From the NCBI GenBank assembly GCA_027576995.1, contig JANBQC010000705.1, positions 1 to 13,119 on the forward strand: a stretch of 13,119 nucleotides of DNA, written 5' to 3'. The notes beneath the pieces are model-generated. The model was not told the origin of the DNA, searched no databases, and was given only the letters and a program-made list of their open reading frames with translations. Of this stretch, positions 1 through 8,134 are shown one piece after another (positions within the stretch are counted from its first letter, which is position 1; every line of letters starts with the position of its first letter). A program made the translations under genes and the position numbers. This DNA comes from Dimargaris cristalligena (taxonomy: Eukaryota > Kickxellomycota > Dimargaritomycetes > Dimargaritales > Dimargaritaceae).

Positions 1-3000
1 CACTTCTGGATATTTCCAAAGCCCAATTAATCCAAGCTACTCAAAGTATTGGTATATCAATTGCAACCCTATTCCAGGCTGCTTATGCCTTAGTATTAGG
101 CCGGCTACTTAACCAGGATGATGTAACTTTTGGTATGATTATATCTGGCCGAAATTTGAATATACCTAGTATGGATACAGTAATTGGACCCTGTACCAAT
201 ACAGTACCATACAGGGCTCAATTGGGTAGTTCTCCACTTGGGTCATGGCTTGAGTCACTTTATAAGGACCAGGTGGATATGATTCCTTTTGAGTGCTCCC
301 AACTTATTGACATTGCCCAATGGGGTGATTTGGGCCATACAGGCCCCCTATTTCATACACTCCTGGGATTTGAAAATTTTCCCAACCTAGTCCCTAACCA
401 AACCCATGAATTAACCCTATCAGACATTTATATTCATGAGTTTACTCAATATCCACTAGCTATCAATTTTGTAGAACAGCCCTCCTCCATTCAAGTGAAA
501 GCTTTCTATAGTACAAATATCTACTCTGAAACCTCTATTACTCAGATTGTGAATATGGTTCAGGTAGTACTTCAGCAAATAATAATATGTGATCCCCAAA
601 CCCCTATTGATCAGCTTACTCTTAGCAAACCAATAGCACAGCCATCAGCTATAGGCCTAAAGCAAAATACCCGCAATCCCTCTTCTGCCCTGGGCTCCCA
701 ATCATTGGCTCAGGTTTGGGATGGTATTATCCACAGCCATCCAGACCACTTAGTCTACCAGAGTAATGAATTAGACCTGTCTGTTAGTCAGCTTGACCTC
801 CTGGCCAATTCCCTAGTAGTATGTACTAATGCTATAATTACAGATTTTCCACCAACTATAATAGCCCTTGTGGGAGATATTAGCCAGTTATTTGTATATT
901 TAGTAGCAACAATCAAAATGGATGCCTACCTGATAGTTCAATCAAACACTAGGAATATTGAACAGATAGCCCAGGATTTAGCATTATCTAAGCCCCATGT
1001 AGTGTGGTGCCCAGATTCTTTCCCTAATGAGTACTTAACCTACCTTCCTGAGAATACTAACCTAATCAAGATACCAACTGATAGTACCAGTATACCTGTT
1101 AATGATACAGTGCTTAATCAGTATCATATGACCAAATCAAATACCTCAGGTATTAGTTTACAATTTATAACTGGCTGGAGCCCAACTGGGCCCATTCTGC
1201 TTACTATTAACACTGTGAATATCAAGCATACCCTTGCATTAGCTGAGTCATATATTAGTAATAGGAATGGGTATACTTTTGATCCCTCACTGGACCTAGG
1301 GAGTCTAGAAGTCACTTGGCTCATTCTTTCATGCCTACTATTTAGTGTAACTGTAGGATCACCACATAATATCAACCCAGCCTATTGCCATATTACTCCT
1401 GCCCATAGATTCACCCATGAATACCATAATATGGATCAACTGGTACTTGTTAACTTGGCCCATACAATTCCATCAGATCTCATTAATCTAGACAAACCAT
1501 CACTTCTCTGTCTAGTCTATAATGTATCATTATTTCATGGGTACTGTCTGGTACCTGGTGATCAATTAGCTACCTTCACCCTACCTATTATGGATAGTCC
1601 ATTTGGAGATAATTCTTTAGTAGTTTTTGATCAGTGGGGCCATCCTTGCCCACCTGGGGTACCTGGTTACCTAGGGTTTGCCAACATAAGAAATTCCAAT
1701 AATATTCAACAAACTGGTGACTTGGGTCTTGCCTACTATAATTCAGATAACCACATTTGCATTCTGGGCCCTAAATCCCAATGGGTGAATCTGCAAGACC
1801 AACGGGCTCATCTTGGGGTATTAGAACAGGCCCTACTTCAAGTTGGGGCCATCTGTCCACAGGTCCTCGTATTGCCAAATAGCCAATTAGTAGTAATAGT
1901 TAACCATGTATCTAAGGAAGAATTGGCTCGTCTGCAGACTTCAATAGCCCCTCCTGTAGTTCCAAAAGTACTTTTTCCTGATGCCATTATTTCAACTAAA
2001 GGATTCCCCCATGTGGCTGACTATACAGAGAAATCTTATCATAGAGTTCAATACTTTGCCCAAGCTTATCTCGCAAGCCTTCCCTTAGACCAAGTTGGAG
2101 CATTAAAAGAGACAGAATGGTGGCTAACCGTATTTATTAATGAACTATGCTTGCCTCTCAAGTCAAACTCTGACTACTTAATGTCACCTATTCCTCAGTC
2201 CCAACTAAAACTCACACTTGCCCAGTGGGAGAGACTCCAGTTCTGTATTCATCAGAAATATGGTATAATACTTACTATCAGGGATATATTTAACTGTAAT
2301 AACCTCCAGTCCTTAGCTCAAGTTATTACTAGCCAATTACTTAAAGCTGAGTGGAATCTAAAAAGCAAAGGGTTCATCACTGATGCCCCTCAACAACTAG
2401 GTATAGTCTTATCAAGTCCTTCAATCACTGATTATCAACAAAATATATGGTCTCTTAGCAAATACACAGATACACTAAGAACTTTCTACTACTGCTGTGA
2501 ATTTACATCAACAGAAACTATTGCCATCACATATATTCAAAAATCCATCAATCAACTAGTGGCCCAATTTGAGGCACTCCGTAGCTGCTTTACTACCTCT
2601 GGTGGTATACTTGCTTGTCATATTCTCCCTAATGTCCAAATCAAAGTTATTGAGTATGCCATGCCTGGGTCCCTGGAAAGTGAGTATATAGATTTTACTT
2701 CAGAAAAAGTGCAATTTAATCTTCAACAGGGCATACTTATTCAAGCTACTCTCTACCAATTTGCCCAGCCCCCTGCAGGTGGAGTTAAATCAGCAATCAA
2801 CTTCTATGTTCATGAGATTGTAGGAAACAGCATGCTCTTCCAGAATCTGGCCGAATTATTGAAACAAGGCATTGATAACCAGAAATTAGATATATTTGAG
2901 CCACAACATGTTATGCTTAATAATAACAACCATCAATCATCTGAGGCTGATATTAATTACTGGTCCTCCCTTCTCCATGACCCCCCAACTAAGCTCTCTC

Positions 3001-6000
3001 TATATGCTGACTATATACAAACATATTCAACTAACTTACAGTGTTCAGTGGTGGAAACCAACCTTGACAAGGATCTGGATATAATGCTATCGAGTTTTAC
3101 CAGTTGCGAGTCAGTGTGTGAAAGTATTATTTGGGTTTCTGTATTCACTGCTTTTATTCTCCGAGTTTCAGGTCAGGAGGATATTATCATTGATTTTAAC
3201 AAATATGATCTAGGCCCTACTGAATTATCAACCACAACTTCAATTTCAACAAATATGTCCCACCCAATTCGATACACTGGTGGCTTACCTAATACACTTT
3301 CAGAGTTAGTTCATAGATTTACCCAGCAATGCCAGGTATCCATGGTGCATACAGTCCCAAACAATGAAACCCTGGGGGCTGAACTGGGGCTTCCAATGTT
3401 TTATAGAGTTGCAGGTATGGCCCGAATAGGTGTGCTATTCCGACCCCTGAATTTCAATTCTAATCGACCCGGCGTACAAATCATCCATTCCAAACAACCC
3501 CAAACACTTTTTCCATATGACTTACAGCTAGTCGTTGATCGCCAAAATACAGCAGCCCAGCTGCAACTCCGGTATAATCCAGCTACATTCAAATATGAGA
3601 CAGCCCGGAGCTTACTACTAAACTTTACATCTTATATAAAGTATGTATTCACTTCTGGGCAGTATATTAAAAGTGCACAATTGGCTTGTCCAACCGAGGT
3701 TCAATTGCTTTTAAGGAACTTTGTGCATGGCCCACCCAACTCCACCATTCTTAAAAATCCCAAACTGAATGTTTTGGACATATTTTTTACTACAGTTAAG
3801 AAGTATCCCAACTATATTGCTATCGAGTTAGGGAATCAAACACAAACTTTCACAGGGTTGGCCCACAATGTCCAAGGGTTGGCCTGCTACCTGCAACAAG
3901 TACCTGTTAAACCGGGAGATAAAGTGGCAGTGATCGTGGATAACCACTCAAATACAATTATTTGCATGTTGGCCATTTGGTCTATTGGTGCCATTTATGT
4001 ACCAGTTAACAGCACCCTACCCTTTAGTCGACAAAAATACATGGTGGAAACTGCCCAATGTTCACACATTGTGAATGCATCAGTTGCGGATGCAGAATGG
4101 CCTACTGCAGTATCCATGGCCAATCTTACTTTTGACAATAGCCAGCCTATTTGCTATAGCTCAGTACACCCCATTCAACCAGATGATTTGGCTTATATTA
4201 TTTTTACATCTGGAACTACGGGTTTGCCAAAAGGTGTTATGGTTCAGCATAATAGTTTGGCTAATATCATTTGTAATGACTCCTTTAAAGATATTTGGAA
4301 ACCAGCTCAGAGAGTATTAAGTGTGAATCCCCCGGGATTTGATGCCTATCTCTTCACTGTACTTTCCTTTATCTTAAATGGCTCAACCATGGTTTTTTAT
4401 GAGGATACTTTTTTAACCGTCTTGCCAACAGTACAGTGCGCCTACCTTACTGTATCAATCATCTCATCTATTGAGCCCCATTACTATCCCCAGCTTAGAA
4501 CATTAATGTGTGGTGCCGAGCACTTTCCCTTAGAACTTGCAGAAAAATGGGCACCCTTTGTCACTCTCTACAATTGCTATGGCCCTACTGAAACCACTAT
4601 TATCAGCCACTGGGCCCAAATGCCCCATAATGGAATAATTACTATTGGACGTCCAATTGCTAACTATGAATGTTATATTTTGGACGCCTACCTTCAACTG
4701 GTACCAATTGGAGCAGTGGGTGAGATTTACATTGGTGGGATTGGTGTTAGTCAAGGCTACATTAACCGTTCTGATCTCAATCCAGTCAAATTCATTAAAA
4801 ACATTTTCACTGGTCAGGGCAGGCTATACCGCACTGGTGACCTTGGTCGATGGCTACCAGATGGCCAAATTCAATGCTTAGGGCGTACAGACAACCAAAT
4901 CAAAATCCGGGGATTCCGGGTTGAACTTGACGAAATTGACAGTACTATTTTACATCACCCCCAGATTCGGACAAGTGCAACAATATTGAGTCATGCAACA
5001 AATGGCGATCAGGTCCTGGTATCCTACATTGTACCAAAATTTACAGGTCCATCCAATTATACAACTAGGGAGAGCTCTGGGAAACCTTTGATAATAGGTG
5101 AGGATGAGGGTCCAGATAATTATCTATATTCCCTTGTATCCGAAGTCCGAGAGAGCCTAAATAATACATTACCCAGCTATAGTATCCCTAGTTGCTTTGT
5201 ACCTCTGACCCACCTCCCAGTGAATGCCAATGGAAAGATAGACAAGCTATCCTTACCTTGTCACAAGGCATTTCAAAGTTCAGAAAAGTACAGGCCATAT
5301 GCCCCTACCATGAGGGATATAAGCAGCATTTCCGATGTGAGCAATCACCTGGTAAACTACAGCCCAACCCAAATTTCTCTAAACAAAATTTGGCAACATA
5401 TACTTGATCTGGATTCAGCAACCCCGCTACATAGCAACTTCTTCAGTATGGGGGGTCATTCCATTTTAGCTACCCGACTGGCAATTCAAGTCCAAAAGGT
5501 TTTTGGGGCCAATATTCCACACAGTTTAGTATTCCGAGAGCCCACCATCTACGGTATGGCCAATGAAATTGACCGATTAATGTTGGCAGGCACAACAAAC
5601 ACTGTGAATATACCACCTGCCGAGAAAATAGCGCAGATAGTCTCTTCACAAAAGGCATATTCAGCGGACTTGAATACCAACAGTACTCCAGACTTGAATT
5701 TAGTTGAACCAGCTAATACATATTCAACTGATTTCGATACTCTCGTCCATCAACTTCCGCCCCTATTAATAAACACTCACAATAATCGGGCCTTCAAATC
5801 ATTTATATTCCCTGATCAGGTCCGGTCCGGTGGAGCACCCACCTTTTTTCTCACCGGTGCCACTGGCTTTCTAGGGACATTTATACTGACGAACTTGTTA
5901 AGCCACTTCCCTTCAGCCACTGTATACTGTCTGGCTCGGGCTCAGGACCCCAATCGGGCCTTTGACCGAATCAAGACGAGCTGTATCAATCGCTTAGTAT

Positions 6001-7202
6001 GGCAGTCCCAGTGGGATATCACAGAATTTGAACCTGACTTTCATATCCAGACTAACTCTAAGGTGAACTGGTCTGTTGGTTATGGTAGCCAGCAGATCCG
6101 AGCTATTGTTGGTGACTTAGCACAGCCCCATTTGGGCATCACTGAGGTTGAATGGAAGTCCCTAGCCGAAATAGTCGATGTCGTGATCCATAATGGGGCC
6201 CAAATTCACTGGATGCACCCTTACGAGAAACTGCGGGGGCCTAATGTATTAGGTACCTTAGAGGCCCTCAAGCTTGCCACTACTCACCATATTAAGCCTT
6301 TCCATTTCATTTCAACATTATCAGTCTTTACTAACGACTATCCTACCCACTTGACCAAATCCAACAAAGAAGGATATTCCACTGACAACACTTTCCCTGT
6401 GTCCCCCCCATCCACACCTGATATCACTCCAACTGCCCAATCTAGGATAGTCATCGGGATTCCGGAATCAGATAACTTAGAGGGGAGTCGGCTCAGTATT
6501 CCTGCTGGCTATGATCAGACCAAATGGGTCGCCGACAAACTTATATTAGAGGCCCAGTCCCGGGGCTACCCCTGCACCATTGTTCGGCCCGGATTCATTG
6601 TGGGAGCAAGTCAATCTGGAGTGGTCAATACTGACGATTTCCTATGGCGGTTTGTCAAGGGCTGTATCCAGTTGGGCAAGGCTCCCACCATGGATAGTGC
6701 AATGGCTATGTGTCCAGTTGACTACGCCGCTGAAGTAATAGTGCAAGTTGCAATTAATCCCGATGCCCTTGCAGTGGGGACTTTTCACATTGATATGGCC
6801 ACTCGGTTTAGTTACAACAACATTTTTGATCATATCCGCATGCTTGGGTTTACCCTTGATGCCGTAGCTTATACCAACTGGTGTAACTATCTGAAAGCAG
6901 CTGTCAAAAGGCCAGTCGACAATGCCCTCTATCCACTGCTTTTATTTGTTTTGGACAGTTTACCCGAGATGATGGATTTTCCGGCCATTGACACGAGCCA
7001 TACTCAGACCTTTTGTCAAGCCAATAATGTGCACTGTCCGCCTATTTCTGATGTGATGGACAGCTGTTTAGCCTACATGGCCAATACTGGCTTCATATCC
7101 CCACTTCCTCCAAAAGACACCTCCCTAGATTCGCGTCATAGCACCCTCTCCCTTTTAGATGGAGCCCCGCCTTTAATACCCAACGATAATAGTTCGATAT
7201 AG
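1..7202 (+). CDS. Non-ribosomal peptide synthetase, 5'-partial: C - A* - T* - C* - A - T - reductase (* = degenerate)
   Basis: Multimodular NRPS that would activate an amino acid as adenylate, load it on a carrier thiol and release the product reductively. The frame is open from base 3, and the 44 codons before the ATG at 135 read as condensation-domain sequence, so that ATG is internal and the true start lies off the left edge. Residues are numbered from the ATG at 135. In order: C-domain half (to ~165, with SGRN at 4-7 and IGPCTNTVPYR at 17-27); decayed A (~185-640); decayed T (~655-735); decayed C (~755-1190); intact A (~1210-1710); intact T with GGHS, Ser1776; R domain (~1900-2290). A short 65-residue tail follows and the stop is TAG at 7200-7202. 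No introns are apparent over 7.2 kb. The gene converges on a second NRPS on the other strand, probably the same cluster. The product is unknown. NRPS assignment is certain; substrate and activity of the upstream module are not. Confidence 0.95.
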   Translation, partial: LLDISKAQLIQATQSIGISIATLFQAAYALVLGRLLNQDDVTFGMIISGRNLNIPSMDTVIGPCTNTVPYRAQLGSSPLGSWLESLYKDQVDMIPFECSQLIDIAQWGDLGHTGPLFHTLLGFENFPNLVPNQTHELTLSDIYIHEFTQYPLAINFVEQPSSIQVKAFYSTNIYSETSITQIVNMVQVVLQQIIICDPQTPIDQLTLSKPIAQPSAIGLKQNTRNPSSALGSQSLAQVWDGIIHSHPDHLVYQSNELDLSVSQLDLLANSLVVCTNAIITDFPPTIIALVGDISQLFVYLVATIKMDAYLIVQSNTRNIEQIAQDLALSKPHVVWCPDSFPNEYLTYLPENTNLIKIPTDSTSIPVNDTVLNQYHMTKSNTSGISLQFITGWSPTGPILLTINTVNIKHTLALAESYISNRNGYTFDPSLDLGSLEVTWLILSCLLFSVTVGSPHNINPAYCHITPAHRFTHEYHNMDQLVLVNLAHTIPSDLINLDKPSLLCLVYNVSLFHGYCLVPGDQLATFTLPIMDSPFGDNSLVVFDQWGHPCPPGVPGYLGFANIRNSNNIQQTGDLGLAYYNSDNHICILGPKSQWVNLQDQRAHLGVLEQALLQVGAICPQVLVLPNSQLVVIVNHVSKEELARLQTSIAPPVVPKVLFPDAIISTKGFPHVADYTEKSYHRVQYFAQAYLASLPLDQVGALKETEWWLTVFINELCLPLKSNSDYLMSPIPQSQLKLTLAQWERLQFCIHQKYGIILTIRDIFNCNNLQSLAQVITSQLLKAEWNLKSKGFITDAPQQLGIVLSSPSITDYQQNIWSLSKYTDTLRTFYYCCEFTSTETIAITYIQKSINQLVAQFEALRSCFTTSGGILACHILPNVQIKVIEYAMPGSLESEYIDFTSEKVQFNLQQGILIQATLYQFAQPPAGGVKSAINFYVHEIVGNSMLFQNLAELLKQGIDNQKLDIFEPQHVMLNNNNHQSSEADINYWSSLLHDPPTKLSLYADYIQTYSTNLQCSVVETNLDKDLDIMLSSFTSCESVCESIIWVSVFTAFILRVSGQEDIIIDFNKYDLGPTELSTTTSISTNMSHPIRYTGGLPNTLSELVHRFTQQCQVSMVHTVPNNETLGAELGLPMFYRVAGMARIGVLFRPLNFNSNRPGVQIIHSKQPQTLFPYDLQLVVDRQNTAAQLQLRYNPATFKYETARSLLLNFTSYIKYVFTSGQYIKSAQLACPTEVQLLLRNFVHGPPNSTILKNPKLNVLDIFFTTVKKYPNYIAIELGNQTQTFTGLAHNVQGLACYLQQVPVKPGDKVAVIVDNHSNTIICMLAIWSIGAIYVPVNSTLPFSRQKYMVETAQCSHIVNASVADAEWPTAVSMANLTFDNSQPICYSSVHPIQPDDLAYIIFTSGTTGLPKGVMVQHNSLANIICNDSFKDIWKPAQRVLSVNPPGFDAYLFTVLSFILNGSTMVFYEDTFLTVLPTVQCAYLTVSIISSIEPHYYPQLRTLMCGAEHFPLELAEKWAPFVTLYNCYGPTETTIISHWAQMPHNGIITIGRPIANYECYILDAYLQLVPIGAVGEIYIGGIGVSQGYINRSDLNPVKFIKNIFTGQGRLYRTGDLGRWLPDGQIQCLGRTDNQIKIRGFRVELDEIDSTILHHPQIRTSATILSHATNGDQVLVSYIVPKFTGPSNYTTRESSGKPLIIGEDEGPDNYLYSLVSEVRESLNNTLPSYSIPSCFVPLTHLPVNANGKIDKLSLPCHKAFQSSEKYRPYAPTMRDISSISDVSNHLVNYSPTQISLNKIWQHILDLDSATPLHSNFFSMGGHSILATRLAIQVQKVFGANIPHSLVFREPTIYGMANEIDRLMLAGTTNTVNIPPAEKIAQIVSSQKAYSADLNTNSTPDLNLVEPANTYSTDFDTLVHQLPPLLINTHNNRAFKSFIFPDQVRSGGAPTFFLTGATGFLGTFILTNLLSHFPSATVYCLARAQDPNRAFDRIKTSCINRLVWQSQWDITEFEPDFHIQTNSKVNWSVGYGSQQIRAIVGDLAQPHLGITEVEWKSLAEIVDVVIHNGAQIHWMHPYEKLRGPNVLGTLEALKLATTHHIKPFHFISTLSVFTNDYPTHLTKSNKEGYSTDNTFPVSPPSTPDITPTAQSRIVIGIPESDNLEGSRLSIPAGYDQTKWVADKLILEAQSRGYPCTIVRPGFIVGASQSGVVNTDDFLWRFVKGCIQLGKAPTMDSAMAMCPVDYAAEVIVQVAINPDALAVGTFHIDMATRFSYNNIFDHIRMLGFTLDAVAYTNWCNYLKAAVKRPVDNALYPLLLFVLDSLPEMMDFPAIDTSHTQTFCQANNVHCPPISDVMDSCLAYMANTGFISPLPPKDTSLDSRHSTLSLLDGAPPLIPNDNSSI
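687..3704 (+). other. Degenerate NRPS module (A*-T*-C*) inside the plus-strand synthetase
   Basis: These three domains keep NRPS length and spacing but lose motifs. In A*, the P-loop motif A3 (YTSGSTGxPKG) has become ITGWSPTGPIL (residues 345-355). The GPTE motif is not recognisable. A7 survives only as TGDL (527-530). The GRxDxQxKIRGFRxELGEIE block is reduced to matches at its ends (545-564). The A10 lysine appears replaced near 623. The A4 Asp and Glu may remain (D387, E392). In T*, aligning back from the RDIF at 716-719 places Leu694 where the phosphopantetheine Ser should be. In C*, HHxxxDG has become VHEIVGN (892-898), keeping one His and losing Asp and Gly. There is no stop or frameshift in about 3 kb. 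Inference: catalytically dead but still translated, perhaps kept as scaffold or as a recent relic. Confidence 0.8.
3762..5579 (+). other. Intact adenylation and carrier domains of the terminal module (A2-T2)
   Basis: A2 carries a full set of core motifs: FTSGTTGLPKG (1357-1367), CYGPTE (1481-1486), YRTGDLGRW (1565-1573), GRTDNQIKIRGFRVEL (1583-1598) and the catalytic NGK lysine (K1701). The A8 end reads LDEID instead of the usual LGEIE. T2 has the canonical GGHS with Ser1776. A hand alignment to the GrsA Phe-activating domain gives pocket residues D-A-F-L-M-G-C-I-I-K. The first Asp fits an alpha-amino acid. D-A-F and the Gly at position 301 resemble the valine code DAFWIGGTFK, so a hydrophobic aliphatic substrate is a weak guess. 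The positions between 278 and 301 are the least secure. Confidence 0.85.
5832..7004 (+). other. Terminal thioester reductase (R) domain, NAD(P)H-dependent release
   Basis: Extended short-chain dehydrogenase fold used by NRPSs and by Lys2-type aminoadipate reductases to cleave the carrier thioester to an aldehyde, sometimes on to an alcohol. The nucleotide-binding motif GATGFLG is at residues 1908-1914. A Ser-Thr pair after the beta strand is at 2060-2061. The catalytic Tyr and Lys are in GYDQTKW (Y2126, K2130). The segment around 2017-2040 (VIHNGAQIHW, then NVLGT) is typical of the family. An insert of about 60 Ser/Thr/Pro-rich residues (2063-2122) lies before the catalytic Tyr; this is longer than a simple loop but contains no other motif I recognise. 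All expected catalytic residues are present, so it is probably active. Confidence 0.93.
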
Positions 7203-7310
7203 GGCTGGCCGACCTTGCAGACTGCCCATTTCTCCTTATATATTATCTTTTTTCCATATCATAGTGATCAGTCTTCTGCCCCCTCCCTCATTATCTACCG
7301 AAATTAATTC

Positions 7311-7316
7311 AATAAA
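7311..7316 (+). terminator. Candidate poly(A) signal of the plus-strand NRPS
   Basis: AATAAA lies 109 bases after the TAG stop at 7202, in an AT-rich setting. It is the first exact match after the stop. Position and sequence fit a eukaryotic polyadenylation signal, but the hexamer is common by chance in AT-rich DNA. Confidence 0.4.
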
Positions 7317-7550
7317 TAATCGTGCGAGTAATATAATAGGCGAACAATGATGCTGTTGATGCCGCAGCACTGGGCAACCCCAGATATGGCCAGGGTACTA
7401 ATATCACCAGGGCCCCGTTTATGGCTCTAAATGGGGACACACCGACCTTAGACAATGCAACTGATGACTTCTCTACGAGGGCATTAAGTGTTGCCAGTCG
7501 TACCATTACTACTCCAAGTTGTGTCTAAATGAGGCCCCTTATTACTCCGA

Positions 7551-7558
7551 TATAAAAG
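7551..7558 (+). promoter_or_regulatory. Isolated TATA-like box (TATAAAAG)
   Basis: A good TATA-box match in the middle of the intergenic region. An AATAAA follows at 7671-7676, so a short transcript of roughly 100 bases could begin and end here, as in a non-coding RNA or the R region of a solo LTR. No plausible protein follows: the 66-codon frame at 7599 starts with TTG and looks like random AT-rich hydrophobic sequence. Function unproven. Confidence 0.25.
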
Positions 7559-8031
7559 GAGCAACTGGCTCGTCCTCGCATAGGTCCCCAGTTGACTATT
7601 GCTCCCACCCGCTCATTCGATCTATAGCTGCTTAAAAACTATTTACTGCTTCTTAATAATACTTATCGTTAATAAACCACCACTTATCTTTATATTAAAC
7701 GCCCACCTGTACCCGCTACTAACAATGCCTTGTTTGAAAAGTAGTGTGGCCACTCATTACCTGGCCGTAGGATTATCAACGACTATAGTGCACCTATGAA
7801 TTGAGGCCTCCAAACTATACATTCACGTGATTATTATTGATTTTTTTTACAGGTAAATTTATGGGCACCTTGATGGACTTAATTCGCTAATAGCACACTT
7901 AAAAAATTAACTATAAATAAAGAACTATGCTCTAAATGGTGAACACCGGATCCTCTGAATATTAGTTCAAACAAAATCTAGGCCCTTCTCCAACTTACAT
8001 TGCCAACATACTCAATTAATTGCCGACTTTT

Positions 8032-8037
8032 TTTATT
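8032..8037 (-). terminator. Candidate poly(A) signal of the minus-strand NRPS
   Basis: TTTATT on the plus strand is AATAAA on the minus strand, 98 bases beyond the TAG stop at 8137-8135, followed by an A-rich run in the minus-strand reading. The distance is close to that for the plus-strand gene, which supports eukaryotic 3' ends for both. Confidence 0.4.
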
Positions 8038-8134
8038 AGAATCGCAGCCTGGCTTCGTTCCAATACTAGTTACCATTTCGAGGAACATTCTGGAGCTCAG
8101 ATACTTCATCAAAGCAGTTCATACTGGCCGGAGC

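Larger units (their letters stand above)
7203..8134. other. Intergenic region between convergent NRPS genes
   Basis: About 930 AT-rich bases with no convincing gene. It contains candidate 3'-end signals for both flanking genes and an isolated TATA-like box. A GC-richer patch at about 7340-7530 is open on the plus strand for 62 codons before TAA at 7526, without an ATG start; an overlapping 65-codon frame is open on the minus strand (7309-7506). I recognise neither translation. A pyrimidine-rich stretch ending in AG at 7851-7852 resembles a splice acceptor on the plus strand but has no exon I can identify after it. A palindromic CACGTG lies at 7824-7829. No tRNA, rRNA or obvious terminal repeats were seen. 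Confidence 0.6.

Noticed and set aside
135..137. Start codon of the plus-strand NRPS at 135
   Set aside because: The frame is open to the left edge, and the 44 codons before it read as condensation-domain sequence leading into the FGMIISGRN motif.
5832..7004. Assignment of the plus-strand gene as Lys2 (aminoadipate reductase) itself
   Set aside because: Although A-T-R matches, the protein has extra C, A, T and C domains upstream, and its pocket code does not resemble the aminoadipate code known from fungal Lys2.
7599..7799. Small 66-codon plus-strand gene downstream of the TATA-like box
   Set aside because: It starts with TTG, is AT-rich and hydrophobic without any motif, and contains an AATAAA in its middle.
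7203..8134. Complete LTR retrotransposon or CRISPR-like array in the intergenic DNA
   Set aside because: No paired terminal repeats, primer-binding site, target duplication, reverse transcriptase motifs or regularly spaced repeats were seen by eye.
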